From assembly GCA_007124075.1 (NCBI GenBank), contig SLFV01000236.1, forward strand, positions 1 to 19,023: a stretch of DNA of 19,023 nucleotides, read 5' to 3'. Origin of the DNA: Roseimaritima sp. (GTDB lineage: Bacteria; Planctomycetota; Planctomycetia; Pirellulales; Pirellulaceae). The position numbers were made by a program, and so were the translations under genes. Positions 13,045-19,023 of the stretch are shown piece by piece. Under the pieces are notes generated by a model, which worked only from the letters and a program-made list of their open reading frames with translations, did not search any database and was not told the DNA's origin. Position 1 is the first letter of the stretch; every line of letters begins with the position of its first letter.

Positions 13045-15588
13045 GTGGAACGTCGTCTTTTCGCTTGGGTCGTTGCATCGACCGCGTTTCTATTTATTTA
13101 CATCTCGTTGAACCGCATGTTTGCCCCTCCGCTTCCCCCCCAGGAGATAGGGGAGGATTTCGGTCGCGAGGAATTCGCGGAGGAGATGCGCCCTGCGATT
13201 GATGATCTGTTGGCCGATGATAACGATGTTGCGATCAAACCGCTGTCGGCTGCTAAGCCGCAGTGGACGACGCTGGGATCGTTTGATCCGGAATCGGGTT
13301 ACCACATGCTGGTTTACTTGAATAATCGTGGGGCTGGGATCGAGCGGATTGAGTTGACGGAGCGGAATCGGAACGGTCGTCTGCGGTATCGTCGCGTGGA
13401 TGTCACTGGGGGGTATTTGGGCTACCTTGCATTGCGAGACCGTCCAGGTCTACCGGGTCCAGAGATTCAGGTTGTCGGTCCGGGCACACCTGCCGCCGAA
13501 GCGAAGGCGACTGCCTCCGGGGGGGGCGACGGTTTGGTCGCGGGCGACTGCATCGTTCAGATTAATGATCAGCCCGTTGCGGTCCGCCGTGACTTGGAAT
13601 CGTCGCTGCGACGTTACGAGCCCGGGACCAAGGTGCGGGTCAAGGTGATGCGACCGATCGCGTCGGATGCTGCTGCCGAAATCTCCGAGGACCCGGAGAA
13701 TGCCGAGGGTCGGGAGGAACCGGAGGAAGCCGATGAAGTCGATGAAGCCGATGAAGCCGAGCGGGAGGTATTTGATTTCGTGGCGGTGCTGTCCGAACAA
13801 CCGCTGGATTTGCTGCGGTTATCCAGTCGCGGTGGGGTTGACGAAATCGAGGGGAATTTGGATCGGCTTTCATGTCTGGTCTCCTTGTCCCGGGTTGGAA
13901 ACCTTAGCCTCAGGCCCTCGGAAAGCACGTTACCGGGGTTGCCTTCCCAGACCGAAGCTATCTGGAGTGTCCGCCAGGACGCTCAGGAGCGATCCGCTGG
14001 CGAACAGGCTGAATTTCGACTTCCGATGAATTCGTCAGGGCTGCAACGTGTGGCTGGCGGGTCGCTGGAATTGGTCAGACGTTACGCGATCCAGCCAGGT
14101 AGTTATCTGATCGACATGGAGGTGCAAATTGAAAACCAGACCTCGTCGACTCAGCAACTGGCGTATCGAGTGGAAGGGCCTAATGGCCTGAGCCTTGAGG
14201 GCTGGTGGTATTCGACCAAAATCAGTCGAAGCATGTTTTCGGGTGCCGGGGCTCGGGATTTAATCTACAAAAACACCGGCAGCCAGGAGGTGTTGTGGTC
14301 ACCCTACGATTTGTTGAAGGAGGCCAGGAAAAAACAGAGTCCCGCAGCGAAAGTTTTGATCTCTGGAAATGACCCCAATGCCGAACGCGAGCTTTACTAC
14401 ATCGGCGTTGACTCGCAGTACTTCACGGTCGCATTCCTGCCGGTCGAAGGAAAGCCCTATCTGACGGAGTTTGAAACTGCGGTTGGTACTCTGGTCAGTG
14501 ACATCGAATCGATTCCTCGGCATCAGGAGCGGGCCGCAAATTCGTCGTTCTTTTTGGATAGCGAAACGGTCGAGGTTGCTGCTGGACAATCGCTGCGGCA
14601 CCAGTTTCGTCTATTCGCGGGTCCCAAAGACGAAGGGCTGATGGAGACCCACGGATTATCCAGCGCGATTTACTACGGTTGGTTTCCGTGGGTTGCTAAA
14701 CCGTTGCAGTGGTTGCTGCACGCCCTGAAAAACAACCTTGTTTTCAACTACGCCCTCGCCATTGTGCTGTTGACGTTGCTGGTGAGACTTAGCCTTTTTC
14801 CGTTGGGCAGAAGGGCCGCTTTGCACGCGCAGAAGATGCAGGAATTGGCTCCCGAGCTAAAAAAGATTGCGGACAAGTACAAAGACGACATGGAAGGTCG
14901 TTTGAAGGCGCAGCGCGAACTGCAGCAACGTGTCGGCTTCAATCCGCTTTCAGGCTGTTTACCGATGTTGATTCAGTTGCCAATCTTCATGGGCTTGTAC
15001 CGCTGCTTGTCGGTCGACATCGAATTGCGACAGGCCGAGCTGTACACGGGCTGGCAATGGTGCAGCAACTTGGCGGCTCCCGATATGCTGTATCACTGGG
15101 GTGACTGGTTGTGGGAATATCTTTCTGGCCGTGGCACCGGTTGGCTGGGGCCCTATTTCAATATTTTGCCGATGATTGTTATGGGGCTGTTTCTTTTGCA
15201 GCAGAAACTGTTTATGCCTCCCGCGACTGACGAACAAACCGCGATGACTCAAAAAGTCATGACCTACATGATGATCTTTATGGGGTTTCTGTTTTTTCGT
15301 GTTCCCAGTGGTCTGTGCATCTACTTTATTACCAGCAGCCTGTGGGGGATCGCGGAGCGAAAGTTGGTAAAGAATACGCTTCCGCCAAAGCCTGAGGGGG
15401 GATACCTGTCGCTGGGCAACGCGGTTGCGGATACAGGTTCAGGAAAAACAACCGCAGCGGCTCAGGGCAAACCAGGCAGCAAGGATAAGTCGCTTGCAGA
15501 CCGCATCAACGAGCGTTTCAATCCGCCACCAGCCAAAGCGTTACCTGCCGCGAAGCGTCCGCGACCAAAATCCAAAAAACGAAAGTAA
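13045..15588 (+). CDS. yidC: Membrane protein insertase YidC with PDZ-like insert in the periplasmic domain
   Basis: YidC inserts and folds inner-membrane proteins, alone or with SecYEG. At 847 residues it is much longer than typical (about 550). Parts in order: N-terminal helix (4-23); periplasmic domain (about 75-535) including the PGSYLIDMEVQIEN strand region (351-364); insertase core (about 545-775) with LVFNYALAIVLLTLLVRLSLFPLG, where R581 is the conserved groove arginine, a cytoplasmic hairpin (about 590-630), GCLPMLIQLPIFMGLY (637-652) and FFRVPSGLCIYFITSSLWGI (750-769). A basic tail (KRPRPKSKKRK) suits ribosome contact. Residues about 123-203 read as a PDZ domain (GYLAL, GDGLVAGDCIVQINDQPV), followed by an acidic linker (211-240) and a probable final strand. 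An in-frame TAG at 13036-13038 leaves the GTG as the only start. The ribosome binding site is weak. Confidence 0.95.
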   Translation: MERRLFAWVVASTAFLFIYISLNRMFAPPLPPQEIGEDFGREEFAEEMRPAIDDLLADDNDVAIKPLSAAKPQWTTLGSFDPESGYHMLVYLNNRGAGIERIELTERNRNGRLRYRRVDVTGGYLGYLALRDRPGLPGPEIQVVGPGTPAAEAKATASGGGDGLVAGDCIVQINDQPVAVRRDLESSLRRYEPGTKVRVKVMRPIASDAAAEISEDPENAEGREEPEEADEVDEADEAEREVFDFVAVLSEQPLDLLRLSSRGGVDEIEGNLDRLSCLVSLSRVGNLSLRPSESTLPGLPSQTEAIWSVRQDAQERSAGEQAEFRLPMNSSGLQRVAGGSLELVRRYAIQPGSYLIDMEVQIENQTSSTQQLAYRVEGPNGLSLEGWWYSTKISRSMFSGAGARDLIYKNTGSQEVLWSPYDLLKEARKKQSPAAKVLISGNDPNAERELYYIGVDSQYFTVAFLPVEGKPYLTEFETAVGTLVSDIESIPRHQERAANSSFFLDSETVEVAAGQSLRHQFRLFAGPKDEGLMETHGLSSAIYYGWFPWVAKPLQWLLHALKNNLVFNYALAIVLLTLLVRLSLFPLGRRAALHAQKMQELAPELKKIADKYKDDMEGRLKAQRELQQRVGFNPLSGCLPMLIQLPIFMGLYRCLSVDIELRQAELYTGWQWCSNLAAPDMLYHWGDWLWEYLSGRGTGWLGPYFNILPMIVMGLFLLQQKLFMPPATDEQTAMTQKVMTYMMIFMGFLFFRVPSGLCIYFITSSLWGIAERKLVKNTLPPKPEGGYLSLGNAVADTGSGKTTAAAQGKPGSKDKSLADRINERFNPPPAKALPAAKRPRPKSKKRK
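13726..13761 (+). repeat. Four tandem 9-bp repeats inside yidC encoding an acidic linker
   Basis: Four consecutive near-identical units, GAAGCCGAT, GAAGTCGAT, GAAGCCGAT and GAAGCCGAG, encode E-A-D, E-V-D, E-A-D, E-A-E (residues 228-239). The repeat keeps the frame, so copy-number change would lengthen or shorten the linker without disrupting YidC. Confidence 0.75.
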
Positions 15589-15599
15589 ACAACCGACGT

Positions 15600-15619
15600 A
15601 GGACCAAAAAAACAGTCCT
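15600..15619. repeat. Small inverted repeat between yidC and the convergent CAP gene
   Basis: AGGAC (15600-15604) pairs with GTCCT (15615-15619) around a loop that carries seven A on the + strand. It occupies most of the 37-bp gap between the two stop codons and may help end one or both transcripts, but the T/A run is in the loop, not after the stem, so it is not a classical terminator. Confidence 0.3.
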
Positions 15620-15625
15620 TGAGAT

Positions 15626-17698
15626 CTATCTGGTCGCGCCCCGCGAAGCAAGCGGCGTACGATGTGACCAAGCTTTGCTGATCTCGGACCAAGGCAGTTC
15701 AGCAATCGCCTGTCGTGCCGCAACCCGGGCTTCCCCCGTCAGCAGGTCCAACGCGAAGGTAGCGATTGTCTGAGACAGTCGACCCGCCATGGCGGTGCTG
15801 TATGGGGCCAGCACTCCGCCAAGCAGATCGTTAGCTAGGTTCAGATTGTCTTCGAACCATTGTGACACCGATCCGTCGATTCGTTCGGCTTCTAAACCCA
15901 CGTGGCTCAGGGCACCTTGTAAATCCCCCAACAACACATCGACCGCGAGCGGATCTATCCGTGTCGCAAAGGGGACTGCTGGCGCCAAGGACTGTGCCGA
16001 CTCGCGTTGCATGCGATTCAACGCGTTAATCACCAGCAGCGCATCGAGCGGGTCGACGTATAAATCGCCATTGACATCTAAATAAAAATGGTCTCGATCC
16101 TCCAGCGATATCGGTACCCGTGTTTGACCCGCGCGATTTAGCCGATTGATGACCAGCAATGCGTCATTGGCACGCACATGTCCATCGCCATCAACGTCGG
16201 CATGCAGTAGCGGGTTTTGCAGGGGGCTGGCGACAGTGTGGATCGTCAGTTCGGACCAATCGCTGGTCCGACCCGCAACATCCGCAATCCTAAACAACAC
16301 TGACGTTTCCCCAACAAATTCGTGCGCTGCGGTAAATTGCCATTGCCAAACTTCCACCGGTTCCAGATCCCCCGCTAAGTCATCGATCAGGAACTCCAGT
16401 CCCTCGGAATCCAACGGATCGGTACCCTGGTCAATGAACGGACCAAGGTCAATCAGCAACGATTCCCCCCAGAATGTCCCCAGCACTCCGTCGCGTGCCA
16501 TTGGCGGTAATGGCAAGTCCGAAAGGTCCAGGGTAATCGTGCGAGTCAAATTTCGTTCAGGATTCTGAGCATCGGTAGCGGTAACCTGTAGATCCAGGTC
16601 CGGGGCATCCAGCCACGTCAGTGCAACTCCCGGGAGAAGACGTAAAATTCCCTCCTGAACAACGAATCGTGGATCATTCACGGAGATCGTGTGCTGGTCG
16701 GTGATGGGATCGACGACTGCAAGGTTTGCCAGGATCGCCCCGGGTTGGCCCGCATCAAAATCAAGCCAGTTCAATTCAATTGCTGTGGGTCCGGGAATAT
16801 TGGAGAAGTCAGTGACCTCTTGCCAATCGCCAAAACTTTCGCGACCCAGGATACTGCCACTGCTGGGCAGATATTGAAAGTCCAACTGCACATTCAGATC
16901 CTTGGCATCAACCTGGGTCACTGCGTCAAAGGTCCAGTCGGGATGTTGGACCATGACGGTCAAGGATTCGTTTGCCGGGACGGGTAGTGCCCAGCCACCT
17001 GCCTCGTTGGTCAGCACCGACTGCCCGCCGATGGTTACGGTCGCCCCTGCAATCCCTTCCCGGAGGTCGTACTGCTGGTTTTGGTTGGCGTCTTCAAAGA
17101 CGACTCCGGTCAGAAAATTGCCGGTGGGTTCCGCGCGGGCCAAGTGGACCGTCCAGTAATGGCTGTAGGTCGAAGATGGATCAAATGCGTACCCAACCCC
17201 CCCTTCACGATTGGCGGCAAAAAAAGCATTTTCTCCGAACAAGTGCGCACGATGACTTGGCGACCGCGTTAGCTGCTCCAACGCCCGCCCGGCAGAGGCA
17301 GTCAGCGTTCCTGCGGCAATTGATTCAATGTAATTTGCGTCTCGCTCCCAAAAGCTTGGCAGCGGGTAGCCATTGTCCAACGCGTTGCCGTTGGGATGGC
17401 GACCAGAGATAGCACTGACGTGCGAAAAGTAATTGTGTGTCGCCATTTCCGCAGAATGAAACTGAGCGGAGGCGGTCAACGACGGATTGATCGCGAGTGG
17501 TTGCCTCGGGACCAAACCGCTCAGATCAATCGGTTGCTGCATGCGAGCCTGATAGGACGCGGGATCATGGCGAGCTTCATTCAGAAGATAAAGAAATAAT
17601 TGTGACTCGTGCAGCGATGTCAGCAACAACCGATTTTCGAGCGGTTGACAGGCAAGGGTGCGGGAAATCCGTGTCGGGGATATGGTCGGTTTGCGCAT
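15626..17698 (-). CDS. Secreted CAP-domain protein with SdrD-B-like, cadherin-like and dockerin-type repeats
   Basis: A 690-residue exported protein. The N-terminus, basic then CQPLENRLLLTS (17-28), matches the LE-x-R-x-LL sorting-type motif common on planctomycete exported proteins rather than a classical signal peptide. Residues 30-190 are a CAP/SCP domain: LLNEARHDPASY (38-49), FHSAEMATHNYFSHVSAISG (80-99), YIESIAAG (123-130), SPSHRAHLFGENAF (146-159), GGVGYAF (166-172), with H81 and H149 as likely cavity residues. Residues 198-275 resemble an SdrD/carboxypeptidase-regulatory beta domain (GVVFEDANQNQQYDLREGIAGATV). Residues about 308-395 look cadherin-like and 400-490 form a further beta domain. 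Two dockerin-type calcium loops follow, DVDGDGHVRANDALLVINRL (501-520) and DVNGDLYVDPLDALLVINAL (541-560), then a 120-residue tail. Its role at the cell surface is unknown. The start has no close ribosome binding site. Confidence 0.88.
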   Translation of the reverse strand: MRKPTISPTRISRTLACQPLENRLLLTSLHESQLFLYLLNEARHDPASYQARMQQPIDLSGLVPRQPLAINPSLTASAQFHSAEMATHNYFSHVSAISGRHPNGNALDNGYPLPSFWERDANYIESIAAGTLTASAGRALEQLTRSPSHRAHLFGENAFFAANREGGVGYAFDPSSTYSHYWTVHLARAEPTGNFLTGVVFEDANQNQQYDLREGIAGATVTIGGQSVLTNEAGGWALPVPANESLTVMVQHPDWTFDAVTQVDAKDLNVQLDFQYLPSSGSILGRESFGDWQEVTDFSNIPGPTAIELNWLDFDAGQPGAILANLAVVDPITDQHTISVNDPRFVVQEGILRLLPGVALTWLDAPDLDLQVTATDAQNPERNLTRTITLDLSDLPLPPMARDGVLGTFWGESLLIDLGPFIDQGTDPLDSEGLEFLIDDLAGDLEPVEVWQWQFTAAHEFVGETSVLFRIADVAGRTSDWSELTIHTVASPLQNPLLHADVDGDGHVRANDALLVINRLNRAGQTRVPISLEDRDHFYLDVNGDLYVDPLDALLVINALNRMQRESAQSLAPAVPFATRIDPLAVDVLLGDLQGALSHVGLEAERIDGSVSQWFEDNLNLANDLLGGVLAPYSTAMAGRLSQTIATFALDLLTGEARVAARQAIAELPWSEISKAWSHRTPLASRGATR

Positions 17699-17757
17699 GG
17701 TTTCAGTTCAGAAGCGGTGCCGCCTCCTGCCTTCGATGGTCAAGCTGTCTTCCCAGG

Positions 17758-17787
17758 GGCTTGGGGGGAATTATCGCAGGCCAAGCC
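17758..17787. repeat. Inverted repeat upstream of the CAP gene
   Basis: GGCTTGG (17758-17764) and CCAAGCC (17781-17787) are exact reverse complements around a 16-nt spacer. GGCCAAG also recurs directly (17779-17785 and 17789-17795), and a CCCCCGGGGG self-complementary run lies at 17809-17818. All fall in the 155 bp between the nitrilase stop and the CAP start. They could end the nitrilase transcript or control CAP expression; neither is proven, and no T-run follows a stem. Confidence 0.35.
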
Positions 17788-17853
17788 GGGCCAAGTCTGA
17801 CGATTAACCCCCCGGGGGAGTGTAGCTTACGGACAACATCGTTGCAATCAGAT

Positions 17854-18870
17854 TTATTGATCGAGGCTAGCCGTGTCGTTGCCAGAGGCTTTTGACCCTG
17901 AGGCCCCGAAACGTACAACGCGAATATCTTGCTCAATTCCGCTGGGAACGGTTAGCGGGGTGTAAAGTTCCGGACGACGGGCCATCAACCAGCGGCCACC
18001 GGTACTATCGGTCTGCCGCTCCGGTTCCAGCGTGGCACAGACAATCTGGTCGTCGGCAGCAGTGGCTTCGGCCAGGATTTCACCATAAGGATCCAGGATC
18101 ATCGCGTTGCCCGTGCGAATTTCATCATCGTCTCGTCCAACCCCGTTGCTGAAGATGTAAAACAAACCATTATCGTGGGCTCGTGAAGGTAGCCAGCGCA
18201 TCAGCCAGCCCCGTCCATGAGGGCCGTTGACCGCAGCATGCAGCGATTGAGGGTCGCGGTCACGATTCTCCCACAACGACAAATCCAGCGGGCGCATCCC
18301 GTACCGACTGGAAGATCGGCAGCCACCTGTCTGGTGCGGTGCCAGAATTATCTCTGCACCCAACAAGGCATTCACTCGGACGTTTTCGACGATGTTGTTG
18401 TCATAACAAATCAGAACACCAATTCGTGCTCCTAAGGGGCTATCAAAAACCGTGAATTCGCTCCCGGAAGCCATCTGCGGATGGATGAAACAGTGCAGTT
18501 TACGATGCACCGCCATTTGCCCCCCTGGCATCGCAACGACGTAACTGTTGTACAACCGGTTCTGTTGATCCCGTTCGATCAATCCTGCACCCACGGTCAC
18601 GCGACACTGGTCTGCCAAGTGCAACAATTGTTCGGTCAACGGCCCGAAACCTGCGGGGGTTTGCACCGGTTCGGAAAGCGCGACCAGTTGTTGCGTATTC
18701 AATTTGCGAACGTGCCAGTAACCGGTGAGGCACATTTCCGGAAAGACGATTAATTCCGCATTGCTTGCTGCTGCCTGAGCTGTCAACGTCGCAACTCGCT
18801 GCCAGTTGAAAGATTTTTCTCCGGCACGGTGCTGGAACTGGACGGTTGCGGCCCGAATCGGGTTTTTCAT
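17854..18870 (-). CDS. Nitrilase-superfamily carbon-nitrogen hydrolase
   Basis: Enzymes of this superfamily cleave non-peptide C-N bonds of amides, nitriles or carbamoyl compounds using a Glu-Lys-Cys triad. All three are present: E45 in VFPEMCLTGYW, K124 in VHRKLHCF, and C155 in GVLICYDNNIVEN. The 338 residues include the AATVQFQ start strand (7-13), GAGLIERD (94-101), LYNSYVVAMPGG (106-117) and NAMILDPYGEILAEA (255-269). The sequence FIFSNGVGRDDDEIRTGN reads as the usual SN-x-VG segment. CYDNN instead of CYD-x-R/FPE suggests a branch other than true nitrilases, perhaps N-carbamoyl-amine or aliphatic amide hydrolases; the substrate is not readable from sequence. An insert at about 180-230 (TGGCRSSSRYGMRPL onward) is longer than in the shortest members. 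The start has GGTGA about 8 nt upstream. A gene end lies 43 bp upstream on the same strand, possibly in one operon. Confidence 0.9.
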   Translation of the reverse strand: MKNPIRAATVQFQHRAGEKSFNWQRVATLTAQAAASNAELIVFPEMCLTGYWHVRKLNTQQLVALSEPVQTPAGFGPLTEQLLHLADQCRVTVGAGLIERDQQNRLYNSYVVAMPGGQMAVHRKLHCFIHPQMASGSEFTVFDSPLGARIGVLICYDNNIVENVRVNALLGAEIILAPHQTGGCRSSSRYGMRPLDLSLWENRDRDPQSLHAAVNGPHGRGWLMRWLPSRAHDNGLFYIFSNGVGRDDDEIRTGNAMILDPYGEILAEATAADDQIVCATLEPERQTDSTGGRWLMARRPELYTPLTVPSGIEQDIRVVRFGASGSKASGNDTASLDQ

Positions 18871-18913
18871 TAAAAGGTCACCATTGGGGGGAACGAGAGG
18901 ATTGGCTGCCCGT

Positions 18914-19021
18914 TCACGCAGGCTCTTGGTCGCAACGTCGGTTTAACGAAGAATCGATCGCGTGTTCCCATCGCAGAAACATGCACTCTTCAAGCGATGC
19001 CCAGCGGCTATCCTCGCCCCA
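18914..19021 (-). CDS. 3' end of an unrecognised gene (partial)
   Basis: A minus-strand frame enters from the right edge and ends in TGA at 18914-18916. The 35 visible residues include WGEDSRWASLEECMFLRWEH, rich in W, E and R, which looks like genuine coding sequence, probably the C-terminal helix of a soluble protein. It ends 43 bp upstream of the nitrilase start on the same strand, so the two could be co-transcribed. The family cannot be told from this fragment. Confidence 0.5.
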   Translation of the reverse strand, partial: WGEDSRWASLEECMFLRWEHAIDSSLNRRCDQEPA

Positions 19022-19023
19022 CA

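Overview
The window looks like a chromosomal segment of a planctomycete, most likely a Pirellulaceae (Rhodopirellula-like) lineage. Three things point there: a secreted multidomain protein with the LE-x-R-x-LL-type N-terminal motif (PLENRLLLTS) common on exported planctomycete proteins; dockerin-type calcium loops at its other end; and a YidC carrying a PDZ-like insert. Base composition is moderately GC-rich, genes are mostly monocistronic or in pairs, and strands alternate often. I see no tRNA, rRNA, CRISPR array, insertion sequence or phage gene.

Layout, left to right. A possible + strand gene tail (2-64) converges on a type III prolyl-tRNA synthetase (minus strand, 102-1616). A divergent gene encodes an unrecognised exported proline-rich protein (1863-2681), followed by a small DUF4404-like protein (2883-3146) whose stop codon overlaps a good rho-independent terminator (3145-3178). 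An ABC-F translation-type ATPase lies on the minus strand (3270-5051). After a 478-bp divergent intergenic region with several inverted repeats comes an export unit: a possible 39-residue small ORF (5403-5522), an ABC exporter (5530-7668) and an HlyD-type membrane-fusion adaptor (7683-9161). Converging on it is an AstA-like arginine N-succinyltransferase (minus strand, 9227-10258). After 453 bp without a convincing gene comes a tightly spaced pair: an ExeA/GspA-like AAA ATPase with a long acidic tail (10712-12430) and an unrecognised 137-residue protein (12436-12849). YidC (13045-15588) follows. The window closes with three minus-strand genes: a CAP-domain/dockerin secreted protein (15626-17698), a nitrilase-superfamily amidohydrolase (17854-18870) and the 3' end of another gene (18914-19021).

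Functional themes. Much of the window concerns the cell envelope: membrane insertion (YidC), type I-like export (ABC plus HlyD, with no outer-membrane channel gene in view), an ExeA-like ATPase, and two exported proteins. The rest is housekeeping: tRNA charging, ribosome-associated ABC-F activity, amino-acid acylation and amide hydrolysis.

The most interesting points are: (1) an ABC exporter whose Walker A motif is intact but whose Walker B glutamate, H-switch histidine, Q-loop glutamine and LSGGQ signature are all altered; (2) a small acidic ORF ending 7 nt before that exporter, with the exporter's ribosome binding site inside its last codons; (3) a PDZ-like domain interrupted by an acidic nonapeptide-repeat-like linker inside the YidC periplasmic domain. 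Calls rest on reading the translated sequences; no database search was possible.
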